Shown: positions 1 to 11,577 of the stretch, in pieces
How positions within the stretch are numbered: the stretch's first letter is position 1
How the letters are laid out: the number at the start of each line of letters is the position of its first letter
Assembly (NCBI GenBank): GCA_905221615.1
Contig: CAJNDT010003224.1
Span: 21,001 to 85,000 of the forward strand
Direction of reading: 5' to 3'
DNA: 64,000 bases
Origin: Symbiodinium sp. CCMP2592
Taxonomy: Eukaryota > Sar > Dinophyceae > Suessiales > Symbiodiniaceae
Position numbers and translations under genes: made by a program
Notes under the pieces: model-generated
What the model was told of the DNA's origin: nothing
What the model saw: the letters and a program-made list of their open reading frames with translations, nothing else
Databases searched by the model: none

Positions 1-279
1 TGCTCGAGCCTTTCCAGGGAAACAGTGGATCGGCTTGGCTTGGGAATCTATAAATCTGGGGGCCTCATTAATTGCAGTAGGGATGTCGCGTGTAATATGG
101 GTATGGTTGTAGAAAGGCACCCTCGGGAGTAATTTGCATTGGCAATTATTTGGCCTGTCTCGGGTTCGGGAGTTCAAGTGCTGGGTTCAGAGTTAGCCCG
201 GCTTGCGCTGCACTTGATGACATTCTTGCTTTTTTTGTCGCTATGTCTGTTTGGTTGCTTCTTTCCCGTTAGCCAACAC

Positions 280-304
280 AGAGAGAGAGAGAGAGAGAGA
301 GAGA
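280..304. repeat. GA dinucleotide microsatellite
   Basis: About twelve perfect GA units, followed by a looser purine-rich stretch. Simple-sequence DNA; no coding value. Confidence 0.9.
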
Positions 305-2993
305 TAGAAACAAAACAGCAAAGATAGGGGGAGAGAGAGACGTCCTCCTACTACTCTTAGGGGTTTGCTGGTCTTGTGTTTCCATCTTACTGACTACATC
401 CTGAACCGGAGACCTACATTTTAAACGTCAAACCTGAAATCGCACACCGGAAACCCGGGAAGCAGCACCGATCCTCGAGGCGTCAGGCTGTTGGCCAGGT
501 GGCAAATGGCAACACCGGCCCGCACAGAGCCTAAATTGAAGCCCGAATAAAACATCGGAATCTCGGGGTGCCTCAGATGCGTAAGGAAGGAAGGGTGCTT
601 CAGAAAGCTTGCTTAAGCCGGTGATACGAGACCATGCCAACAAAATTTAGTCTGGGACTAGCAGGCTAGCGCAGAGGTCATGTGAGTGCATGGCGCATTC
701 TTGAGCCTCGCCTTCACATGCGGCAGAAAGACTACTTTAATGAGAACCAGGGTTGGTAAAGGTAACGAGGCTTCACGAAAAAACACACTGGAGCCCACTG
801 ATTCTGCTTGCTAGGGTTCGCGGTTCAATCTCTTTTGTCAGACAATTGAAGCATCGCAGAGGCCCCCTCCATTTTCTCAAAGCTGAATTGAGCACAGCCC
901 CTGTGCAAGATCTAGGGTCTAGGGTGTAGGTCGTTAGGGGTTTTAGGGTCTTGTGACCTCGGCACAGGGTTCTGTATGTTCCTTTGATCTTGAGCGGCAT
1001 GTTGCCTGTAGGCATCAAATTCTTAAGGTGTTGAGAAGCACTTGGCTGGGGACCGAAGATGTGTCCGGATTCCTTTTGGCATGGGCACAAGATGGCACAA
1101 GCTATGACACAAGAGCGTGAGCTCTTGGCTTGGTGGTGCTTCAGGTTCTCGGCTGCGGGCTCCCAGCCTGAATCCTGAGCCCTCTAGGCCTCAGGCCTGC
1201 GGGTCAAGGGTGCTGAGGTCGGTCCCGGATATTCTTTCCATGGCAACTGAGGCTCGTTGCAGCTTTCTCCCTCTGGATTGTTTTCAGGCAACCTCAACAC
1301 CCGTGCAATTCAAGGTCCACTCCAAAAGACCCACATTTCACCCAACGCACTTATCCCTCATTTCAGAACTCAACAACAAAATCCGCTTGCCACAGTGACG
1401 GTAAAGCTGTTGTTTTTCTCCACGACAGCACAATTCTCTCTAAACCCTAAATCAGGCTGACCAGCCCCTAGTCTGTTAATATTTGTTGATCTCTCCCTCT
1501 CCCTCTCACTCTCTCCCTTTCTCCGTCTCTCTCGCTCTATGTATGTCTGTGTACATATATACATATGTACTGAGCATGATACTGACAAGTAGTTCATATA
1601 TAGGGACTTACAGACATGCGAAATCCTTCCCTGCACCGTGCAAGTTGGCACTTTTTGCCCGCATTTGTCGGACAGTGTGGGCCGCCATCAATACCTGGAG
1701 GATGTCTGTTTCCTTCAGGTGGCTTCGACTCTATCTGCCTTGTTCTGGGAAGCACTCCTTCAAGCAACCAGTGGTACATAAGGCTTGACCACCTCGGGTT
1801 CACTTTGGGAGTTTGCGACTTGGGCATGGGGTTGGAGCGAAAGTTGAGGGTTGAGGGATTGTTGTTCGGGGTTTCAGGGTCTCTGAGTCGTTTGGGCATT
1901 GGATTCTTGGGCTTTAGCTTGCGCCAGGGTTCAAGCTCTGGGTATCTGTTGGGTTTAGTATGCTGCTTCAACCGCTTGCACTTGCCGGCTTACAGTCTGT
2001 TGACCACAGAAAGCATGCGGCTTGTAGCAAGATGGAACAGAAGCTTGCGGCGCCGTGCTAAGCTAATCTCTCACCATGACTGAACATCCCTAAGTAGACT
2101 GCTGCCGAGTCCACACTGGAACGGTTTGCAGTACTCACATGTTGCAGGGAAGATTTGCTCAACTGAGATAAATTTTCCTATCTACACAGAATCATAGGCA
2201 TGCACTCAAACTACTGCGGCGAGGCTGCAGTATTGCAACCGTAGGTCTTTGATGTTTTCCGATTGCACCATCGCAAAGCGAGCAGGTGCATGCATCGTTC
2301 TCGGCAAAGTGCAGGCATGGCACCGCAAGACACCAACGGACGGCGTCTCTGCACCATCGAAGAAGTCGGAGGTCTGCGTCGCCCAAACGGGGACGGGCCT
2401 GCAAAACAATTGCAATAAGATGTGGGTTCATTTGGTCTAGGGTTGAGATGGGCTTGAGGTTTTGGTAGACGTCTGAAGGTTTGGAGCGGAGTTCGAGGAA
2501 CGCCGCACGAGGATTCTGGAGCTAAACAACAAACTGCCGATTGACAGTTTTGCACAGAGAGTTACTGAGCGCTCGGAGCCGTTCGGGAGGCGACTCAGTA
2601 GATGCAACGAAGGGTTGGGTGTGGAAGGTGGCATTCTCCATCTCGGCAGCAGTAGTAATCGTGATACTAACATATATACGTGTACACAGATGTGCGTCTG
2701 CGTCCATGTGACCATGTATCTACATCCACATCTACATGTAACTATGCAAACACATATACGTGGGCATGGCATGGACATAGACATGGACATGGAAATATGC
2801 ACATACAAACACCAACACATATTATATACATCTACGTATAGCTTTGCATACACATACGTGAGTACCGAACATCTGTATGTGTGTATGTATATACATATAT
2901 ACTGCACATATGTACGCACAAAACCCGACCTGTGCATCTGCACGTGTGTATATACATGTATATACATATCCATCCATATACATACATGCATAC

Positions 2994-3098
2994 ACAGACC
3001 GACAGACCCACGGCCAGACGGACAGACCGACGGACGGACCGACGGACGGACCGACGGACAGACAGACAGACAGACGGACGGACACACAGACTGACAAA
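2994..3098. repeat. Tetranucleotide microsatellite (GACA/GACG mixture)
   Basis: A run of four-base units, mainly CCGA, CGGA and CAGA, with interspersed changes. It creates spurious open frames rich in Thr-Asp-Gly and Arg-Thr-Asp on one strand and Ser-Val-Cys on the other. A similar array of the same unit type is at 44272-44346. Confidence 0.85.
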
Positions 3099-4073
3099 CA
3101 TATCTCTACATATATATATATATATGTATAGACGGACACTGACAGATTATGTAATGCATACCCATACAGCTTCCAAATGAATACTCTTGCTCCTAATGAA
3201 GCTTACCTAGCAAGTAGCTCCGAAGAGGTATAGGATACGCACTTGGGGCCACATGCAAAGGCCGAAGGCTCTGACCTCTTCTCGAAGCGGGCTTCGGCGC
3301 CATAGGCAGCCTGAAATGCCTCGCCGGTTTGGGGTGTATGAATCATTGTGTCCCATTCTCGCAAGCCTAAAACAGCAAACCGGCCGTTACTCTAACCCGA
3401 ATCTGGCCCTTCTCGTCTTTGTTTTCGGCGACTTGTTCCAAGCTTGGATTGCGACCATACGTGAGCTCAGCACGAGGAATCGAAATTAAGCCTTCTGACC
3501 CCGAAAGTCGGATCAGAATGATGAAAAAGGCACTGACAACATATTCAGTCTGCTAGTGGTAACGTCGAGCTTCTGGTGATAATGCTGTCCGTGACGGCAC
3601 TTTGTTCTTGCTGTGGCCTTTGCTCACGGGGTTGATCATTTAAATCGTGATCGTGATACGAGTGTTTCCGTGTTTGCCGTAATGATATGTTTTGGGCTTA
3701 ATGCTGCTGCACAGCTTCTATGAACACTTACTATGGCTATGATGGTTCAGGTGTTGCTGCCAGTGGAATCGATGATGATGGAGTTGACTGCTTGTGAGCT
3801 TTTGTACAGCCTCGTCGTTCAAGGAACCCCCACTCGAGGCTAAACCCTAAACCCCTTGCCCGAAACCACGAGCCCAAAGCTCACAATTCTCAACCTCAAC
3901 CCCTGAACGTGGAGCTCTTGAAAAAGGAAGCCCTAGGCACTGCTATGCCGGCGAGTACCGTAGAAGCCTTAATCGGTGGTCAGGGGGTTCCGGGTAGATT
4001 GCTATAGCAGAGTTTATGTAGGAAAGGTATAGGGGCTATGAATATACATATGTATAAACAAATCAAGCATGTG

Positions 4074-4076
4074 TAG

Positions 4077-4113
<37 letters not shown>

Positions 4114-4124
4114 TAAATAAATAT
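4074..4124. repeat. AT microsatellite followed by AAAT array
   Basis: About 14 AT units pass directly into about five AAAT units. Simple-sequence DNA. Confidence 0.9.
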
Positions 4125-4299
4125 ATAAAAATATATGTGTATGTATAGATATAGACATACTATCTAGCTACATTGATGCTATACTTTACCAGTCATCGAG
4201 ACCTCTATACTACTTCTAGTAAGCTTGTGAAGGTACCTCCAAAAAGGCGGCCCGACCGGAGCGACCGCCGTCCGTGAGGATGAGAGTCCCCTGGGCTTA

Positions 4300-4392
4300 G
4301 GGTTTCGGTTCAGATCTGTTAGGGTTTAGGGTTTAGGTGTTTCCTGGGCTTCGGGTCTAGAGTAACCCTGAACCCTAAACCCTGGGTTTAAG
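4300..4392. repeat. Degenerate telomere-like repeat cluster
   Basis: Copies and near-copies of TTTAGGG, then CCCTAAA in the opposite orientation, within about 90 bases. The heptamer is the plant-type telomere unit, also reported for dinoflagellates. The short length, mixed orientation and decay show interstitial repeat, not a chromosome end. Confidence 0.7.
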
Positions 4393-5633
4393 CGTTGTTT
4401 AGATTCCTAATAAGGCGCTCAGGCTTTAGGGCTTATAGGCTGTGAGGTTTAGGCTTTCTGTTCGTGTCCCCTTAGTAACCCAAAGGGTCCAAGTACTCCC
4501 TACTGCCCTGCTATACCTACTTGTCGGGTATCATGGGGAACTAAAGGTTAACCTTTTTTTGGTTATATAGCGATGGTATACGGACTATACTACCTAAAAC
4601 CTAGCGCTTCCACAGCGCACCCACGCAAATTGCTGATAGGCGCAGTATTTCGGACTGTTTTCCTGCGTCGAAAGTTAGTTGCCCCGTCGATTTCAAAAGT
4701 TTCTGAAGCGATTCTGCTTCAGGAAGCGACCCAGCATGAGGAGCAGTGCTCTCATGTTCATGTTTTATGAATGCGAGTACACCACTGATACACATATTGC
4801 AACAACTCAGGGTTCGCACGAGGCTCGATGTCGGGAAGGCCAACAACAAGGCCAGGTGGAAGGGACTGCTGAATATATTTCCAGCTACTATCAATGGTGC
4901 CAGAATGCGCCTGCAAAGCAGGCTTCCGGCCCCGACGGTGCATTTTACGCCACACGCCTTTGCCGTGGGAGACATGGTAGTGAGGCAAACCTAGGTCGTC
5001 GGCTACAGTAGGGTACAAGCGCGCCCAATCACTCACGACCGCCTCCGTGCAGCATCTGTCGATGCAGCGAAGGCCATGGCAACTCTCCTTTGCGATTCTA
5101 TATAAAGATGACTGCGACCAGATGGTCTACGCCAGCTTCGCAGAAGAGCTCAAACGTGTCCTGCAGCTCCACGGTTCCCACCACGCGCAAGCAAAGGACC
5201 ATGGAAAGGCCGAGAGCCAGCCATGGCACCACCTGCTCTTGTGTCACGTCCATGGCAGAGTGGGAGTACCCTGAACCCACAACTCCAAACCCGAAACTTT
5301 ACATGAACGTCCTTGCTCGGGCAGTCTGGGAGTACCCTGCACCCGACACCCTAGACGAACCCAAAAATCCCTGGACTTGTACTCCAACCCACTCGGCAAC
5401 CATCCGGTACACTTCTCGTTTTGTGCGTGTGCACCTGAGCTTGCATGTGCCATGCTAGGGCTTCGAGCTTCGAGGCCTTGAAGGGTTTGGGGTTTGGAGG
5501 CGTTTAAGGGTTGGAAGGGCTTGGGGTTTGGAGGCGTTTAAGGGTTTGGGACCCTAGAGTAAGGACGTGTTTGGGGCTCAGGCTTGTCAGTGACTTCGTG
5601 GTTGTCTTGACGCGCTTCCAATGTACGTAATTG

Positions 5634-5678
5634 CCCCCCCCCCCACCCCCCCCCAACCCCCCCCCACCCCCCCACCCC
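5634..5678. repeat. C-rich homopolymer-like tract
   Basis: Runs of seven to ten C separated by A or AA. It gives a poly-Pro frame on one strand and a poly-Gly frame on the other, both of which I treat as non-coding. Confidence 0.9.
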
Positions 5679-7318
5679 TCACAAAACCAAACCGGAAACC
5701 GCCAAACCAGGCCTTGGGGTGTTGAACACACTAAAAAGCGCGGGTTCCTTATGGAGACGCTTAGACCTAAAAAAGGTAGTAGGGCCGCTTGGGGTACCAG
5801 CAGCCATAAATAAGGACTTCTTGGACCCTTACGGTCAGGGTTTAGGGTCAAGCGTTTAGGGCTTCGGGTTCAGAGCGAAGGGTTTAGGACTGTTAGGATT
5901 AGCCTGGATTTAGGGTTTGAGAGCTTTCAGAATAGGAGTACCCTTCTGTTGCGAGGCCTTAAAATGAGTCCAGAGTGTCCTGGGCTCAGCTCGAATTCCT
6001 GGTGGTCCTAGTGCTGGGATTCGGGAATTGAAATGCAAGGAAAAGGGGCGATGATTTCGCGTTTGGTGTAACTGGCAGTGGGCTAGGTTTAGGGTGCACT
6101 GCAAAGGCCTTATGCAAGAGTGTCACAAGAAACATGATAACAACCTTCCATAAATTCACCTGCTTTATTCAGGGGTATTCGTTTCTCTGAGTAACTGATG
6201 TTATAGCTGTGAGCTTCAGAGCTTGAGACTGTGGCTGAGCCACCTCAAGCTTGAAGACTATGGGTATGTTCACAGGAGCCTGTACGGATACCTACACACA
6301 ACATAGCTTCAGTCGCGGCTAGTCTGCATCTTCATCAAGCTGCTTACCACCCCTGCAAATAGAGCACTCCCTGTACCTCATGCTCTCGACCTCCTGAAGC
6401 CCTGACTGTATGCTGGGAACCCAAAACGCAAAGATTGCTCAGTTGTCGTAAGTCCAATTGCCAGAATCCGTCGATTCTACTATGGACTATAAGGACCAAT
6501 GAGCCATACATTTCAAGATGTTGATGCATCATTGGAGTTTCAGTAAGTAGACCCAAAGATAGGTCATTAATCTTTAGAACCCCATATTAGTCTGACGACC
6601 CTTCGGGAGCTACTCTTTCCGTGCAAACATGCCTCCTGATCCCGGAGCCAGGTGCCCAAACGTCGACCTCGGCAGGCATGGTCTGGGCTTGAGGTCTCAG
6701 GGGCAGTAGTTGTTCGGGCTCCTGGTTGGTTTACAGTTTGAGGTTGGGTTAGTGCGATATGGTCAAAAAGCAGTAAACTGACGAAACCACCGCAGGCTTC
6801 AGTGGGCTTGGTGATATGATGTAGGTATTCGTATTGCCCCATGATTGATACTGGCTAAAAAGCTCTTTGAGGCCAACAAAACAAGGGAACACGATCACGA
6901 ATCATTCAGAGCTCTGTAGAAGGTGCCGCACCCACAGCTTCGCCAAGCTCGACGCTATAGAGCAGGTCCTTGGGGCTTAGGGCTTCGTAGTTCTCTACAC
7001 CTCTTAGGGATGTAGGGCTTCTTTCCGACAGAAACAACATCAGAAACAGCGAGCTATTTGGGGGTCTTGAGTTTCTGTTTCGGTTTGGACGGCTCAGGAT
7101 CATCTTTCCCTGGCGCACTACCTCGCGGATGTACCCTGGCCTCAAACAATAACCGAATAGGAGGAGAGTAGCGAGATCTCGGAACAGCTTGGTGGTCGAA
7201 ACGGTAGATTTTGCGTTGCATGCGACTAGAGTGTTGGGCCTTTGAACTTGTCAGAAAAGCTCGTGAACAAACGCTCCGATGATTTTTCCAAAATGTCTAC
7301 TTTCGACCAAAAGACGAC

Positions 7319-7433
7319 TATAGGGGCCTTAATAATTGGAATAGGTTTCGGGGCCCATTCATTATACTAAAATTACAATAAGGAACCCCCAAAATAGTAT
7401 AATAGTAGGTAATTATATCAAGGCCCCCTATAT
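7319..7433. mobile_element. Inverted-repeat (MITE-like) element, family E
   Basis: Left arm begins TAGGGGCCTTAATAATT and the right arm is its near-complement, ending AAGGCCCCCTAT. The core holds AATAAGGAACCCCC. Other full copies are at 39975-40081, 42033-42131 and 54315-54421; single arms are at 41287-41335 and 55686-55735. No coding capacity. Size, terminal inverted repeats and multiple copies suggest a non-autonomous DNA element; a target duplication was not clearly resolved. Confidence 0.65.
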
Positions 7434-10417
7434 GAAGCTCTTGTGTCCGGCAGCCGCGAAAGAGCTTCATATAGTTCGTACCCCGACTCCAAACCACCCT
7501 CCCCCCAACCTTCTGCAGCACTGCTGAGATGCGAGCACTGACGACCACAAGGTCCACCGAATCGAACATATCATCCTAGCTAGGCACTCTGACGAGGAAT
7601 CAAGGTTTAAGAACCAAATCATCTACGACTTGAATGCTTGTCAAGGGGCTTGAGGTTAGGAAGGGTTGGCGGAGTTCTTTGAGGTCACGTTTTTAGGGGG
7701 TGCGGCATCCCAATGACAGGTGGCGAGCCCATCGCGAAGGGCGAGTTTCGAGGGTAGCATGAAACTTCAGTTTCGACGTCTCGGCTTGGCATTTACGAGC
7801 TCAGGCTTTTCAGAACTGATGAGATTTTGAAGCCTAGAGTTGGGTTTCAACCCAAGTTCAGAGCACATCTTTGTGGGTCTTCGGGCTCCGATACTCATAC
7901 GAAGCCGATTCAGAATCTAAGCTACATACTTACAAGAGTCCCAAACTCTACCTTTCGAAACCTGTCCTTCATGCAGCCTGGCATCCATTTCTTTAGCCCC
8001 TCAAATTGACTTACATAGCTTGTCCACCCTCCCCACCAAAGCCTCCATAGCGGTGGCATCCCCGCGGCGGACGACCAAGGAGGCAGAGGCGGGGAGGCAC
8101 GAGGAACCTTCTGGTGTAGCTGTCAATAGCTTTAAGAAGGGGCCTCCATAACTAGCATAAGCTTCAGGGTGTAGAAGAATGATAGGGCCTAAGGAGTAGC
8201 ATTATTGTCTATGGAAGGCTTTAGGATTGGCTCTAGAGCTAGGTTGCTGAATATTATTTGAATAAAATAATGGGCCCAAAACTTATTCGAATTATTATTG
8301 CGACCCCTCTGTTGGCCCTGTGCTAAGGTTCCATCAAGGACTATTTTCCTGTCTAAGCTTGAAAGCTGCACAGCTTGAAAGTCCAGACTCGATCCACAAA
8401 ACGTATGAAGCCACGGAAACCTATCCCCAGACCGCCAATCCCAGAGACAGAAGTAATGTAGTGTAGTGATCGATTGTTGAACTTCACAACTTTCGATATT
8501 TCAGTGTAAAGCAAGGCAGCTGAAGACAAAAAGAAGAGGCAAATCGACAGGTGCGTTGCAATGGATTGCAAAAAGCTTCACTTGCTGATTGTTTTGGCGC
8601 TGCCTTGTTGAACTTTATGATTTCCACAGCGATTCCGACTGTGCATTCCAACAGCCTTCTTGCTTGAAGCTTGTTCAGAGTGGTTGGTTTGAGCGTTTCT
8701 GGTTAAAGTTCGAGTTAGCAGGGGAACTTCTCCCCTGAGACCCTGAACTGGCCGGGACTGTCCTAAACGAGACACTTGAAGCAAGATTGGACGGGGCGAC
8801 GGCGTTTAGAATGAAGAGCTCAAGTCTAGGGGACGCAGCATATACAAATTCGGAGGTTCGTATTATTCAGTCGTGTTCGCATGGAACTCCACGCCATCAC
8901 GACAATGTGCATGCAACAAGGATCCGTCATGAACGCCCCAGGCCTAGTCACTCAGCCTTGCATCAGAGCATCGAAGCCCGAACCCTAAATTCACAACTGA
9001 ACGCCTCAGATTCAAATATCCCACCATCCCTTCGCAGAGACCCCCTCGATAGAACTTCGAAGAGTCTGACAAGGTTGATTGTACTGTTTCCATGTTAAAG
9101 CTTCGGATGTTCACTGTGGCTATCATGTTCATTTAACTATGCGTTTTCGGTGACTTGAACAGGACCAGTACAACTACCCGCAAAGAGATCACGGCTACGC
9201 CTGTGAATGCGCAACTTCTACGATGTAAGAACTCCACCCCGAAATCAGAACTACCAGCCCGAACCTCTAAACCTCAAATCGAAACTAAGCAAAACCTAAC
9301 TCCTACACGGATAGATTAAGTTAAGCGTCTCACCTCCCTCGATAGAGGCGAACTGCTGCAAGCATCCGAGCCAGCGACCCTTCTGGCGCAGGAAAGCTTC
9401 TTGGAGCAGGTCCTGTTGTCAGGGTTAGGGTTCAGGGTTCAAGGTTTCGTATCGTAGAGGAATCCTGCTGCCCTGCGTTTGCATCTGCCGAGTCATGCGA
9501 TTCTGGAATCCGAACTCTCTGGGAGGTGCCGCTCGGGGTTTCAAGTTATCCTTTGTCGTTTAGGGCACTACTTGTGGCTCGGGGACTTTGCTCGGGTCTG
9601 CGCGCGATCTAGTCTTTGGATGAATGATATGAGCCTTCGCAAGCCACCTCAGCTGTCTGTCGCTTACGGCATGTTTTCAGTGACTGCTCCGCCCGAATCC
9701 CATATAAAATCCTTCAACATCGTGATGAGAAACCCCCGCTCACTGCTCTTGTTCGAGGTTGTTTCCTTTGCAAGCCCTGGACCTTCACCTCCGAAACACG
9801 CCACTTTAGTGTCCGGAGTCAAACCCTAAATCCTGGGCCCCTATAAAAATCCTGAACCCCAAAACCACCAAAAAAGGACCGAAACAAGCGAACGGCCCGC
9901 TGTCCAGAGGCAGCTGCTCACTGTCGAAGGCCAGGACTTGGGAGCCCAGCTTTGCAGCCACGAGGGACCTTGGCAAAGTAAGTTCAGGGTTTCAACGGTT
10001 GCTCGCGTTTTCTGCGCTTCCAGTTTAGGGTAGGGCTTTGGGATCTGGGAAGCTCGTGGGTTTTGGGCCTTTTAGTCTGGGGCCCGGTTTGGGGTTTGGC
10101 GTTTAGGGTAATTAGGATGCTGGGCTCTAGAACTCTAGGTTTAGGGCTTTAGTGCTTAGGGTTCGAGTTGCTCCAAAGCGCGAGAATCGTGGACATTGAT
10201 GAGCTTCCTGAACCTAAAGTGAAAGCCCAAAGTTGCACATCGCGGAAACCGAGCATCATCCCCTTCTAAAACGATGAGCCTCCGACGGGAAGCCTGCGCC
10301 ACAGCCGACCTCGACAAGGAGCTGAGAGTAGAAAGGCTTGTGCAGGCTATGAGCTTCAAGATGCAACAGGGCATATCTACAAGGGAATGGGTCAAGGGGT
10401 TGAAGATAAATTGAGTC

Positions 10418-10576
10418 CTGTCGGCACCAGATTCTAGCAACAATCTAGCAACATCCGCATGGCCTCTGCCGCAAGCCCTGGCAAGCGGGATTCTGCCAGA
10501 GTCATCGGCCATATCTGGATCCTGCCGAACCTGCAGTATCGCCTCAACATCTGACACGCTGCCATTTTCAGCCGCA
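10418..10576 (-). CDS. Ankyrin-repeat protein, exon
   Basis: On the minus strand this segment encodes about 52 residues matching the ankyrin repeat consensus: AAENGSVSDVEAIL, then DDSGRIPLARACGRGHADV followed by ARLLLESGADR. The pattern G-x-x-P-L-x-x-A-x-x-x-G-H-x-x-V-x-x-L-L-L-x-x-G-A is clear. A plausible AG acceptor lies just upstream (CTCACCAG). The exon end is set at a GA donor (GACAG then GACTC), but GC or GA choices a few bases earlier are also possible. The flanking frames are closed, so this is one exon of a longer gene or a surviving gene fragment. Ankyrin repeats are protein-binding modules and do not define a specific function. No start, stop or downstream repeat exon was identified. 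Confidence 0.7.
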
Positions 10577-11009
10577 CTGGTGAGCTTGTGAACATGCCCC
10601 TCGGCGACCGTTGCAAAAGGCCAGGTGCAACTTCACATCATCCTCAGAGAAGCCCGAGGCGAAACCGCGGAGGCAGACCAAGCATGTGCAACTTCCGCAT
10701 CAAACTTCTCAAATTGCCCACCGATTCATGCCTCAAGCGTGAAGCATCCAGCAGGAGGAATCTGAGCAACACAGCCTGTCCCCCGAATGTCAACTCGTGC
10801 GAAAATCGAAGTACAGACACCAGCCCGACGCCCGGGTTTCAGGTCATGCACGCCTTGGAACGATTTTTGCCTGCGCTTGCAACAATACATCGGAGCTGAA
10901 AACTAGGCCCCGCGTCAGAAACACGAAAGGGAGCCCGAGGCAAATCACGGGGTTTCGGACTGCCACGGGTCGTTTGCTGCGCTCGCCCCGTCATCAGGCA
11001 GCCGGCGCA

Positions 11010-11099
11010 GCACAGCCCGAGCATTTTTCCTCTGTATGGAGCATTGCAGAAGCACCTCAAAGGCTGTGATAGTGCCGGTCTTGGCTGCCAGCAATGCAT
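11010..11099 (-). CDS. Possible further ankyrin-like exon (tentative)
   Basis: After an AG (GTCGTCAG) the minus strand reads DALLAAKTGTITAFEVLLQC, which resembles the middle of an ankyrin repeat (L-L-x-A-A-K-x-G-x-x-x-x-F-x-x-L-L-x). It lies about 430 bases upstream of the clear ankyrin exon, on the same strand, so it could belong to the same gene. The exon end is not defined and the similarity is weak. The 10580-11000 interval between them has open stretches in all minus frames but nothing I recognise. Confidence 0.35.
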
Positions 11100-11279
11100 C
11101 TGACGACGGCCAAACTTTCAATGGCCCTTATCGCAAGGACCCACGCATGCGATACCCTTCTTGGCGGATCAAGGACTTTCTATTCATACGTAATTGCGGT
11201 GAGCAACTATAGCCATAGTTGCGTGACCTATATCTCATGACCCCACTTACGAAGTCCTATGATCCTCTAAGCAATTTCA

Positions 11280-11377
11280 CCAAACCCTGAGCCCTAAATC
11301 CTAAACCCTGAACCCTAAATCCTAAACCCAAGATCCTAAACCCTAAACCCTGAACCCTAACTCCTAAACCCTCAAAT
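11280..11377. repeat. Telomere-like repeat cluster (CCCTAAA orientation)
   Basis: About ten copies of CCCTAAA or one-base variants (CCCTGAA, TCCTAAA). Interstitial and degenerate. Confidence 0.8.
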
Positions 11378-11473
11378 CCTTGGGTCTCCGGCCTCCAAAC
11401 ATTTCCAGGGCTCACCCTTTGACATCCGCTCGGCCTCAGCTCAGACTCACGGCATGCCAACTACGGTGACATT

Positions 11474-11577
11474 TGGGCGGTTGTCAAAATTAGGATCCCT
11501 TTTTGGGTCCCTAATATAGTACGGCACGTCATATTTAGGGTATCCAAAAAGGGGCCATAATTTTAACAACCACCCAT
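11474..11577. mobile_element. Inverted-repeat (MITE-like) element, family A
   Basis: Left arm GGTTGTCAAAATTAGGATCC, right arm near-complement ending GGCCATAATTTTAACAACC; a hairpin of about 100 bases. Related copies at 22564-22676 and 35688-35781. Non-coding. Confidence 0.65.

Larger units (their letters stand above)
1..9900. other. Repeat-rich region with no recognised gene
   Basis: I looked for chainable exons on both strands and found none I can name. The open frames here are short, of low complexity, or repeat-derived. The region holds microsatellites, degenerate telomere-like heptamers (for example near 4300-4390, 5460-5560 and 5830-5910), a C-rich tract and one inverted-repeat element (7319-7433). 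Small exons like those of the protease gene further right could still be hidden here, because such exons are recognisable only when the protein family is known. Confidence 0.5.

Noticed and set aside
2437-3094. Long overlapping frames on both strands with Ser-Val-Cys or Thr-Asp-Gly repeats
   Set aside because: Translation of a tetranucleotide microsatellite and TA-rich flanks.
11280-11377. Telomere-like cluster considered as a chromosome end
   Set aside because: Short, degenerate, and flanked on both sides by unique sequence; similar clusters occur throughout.
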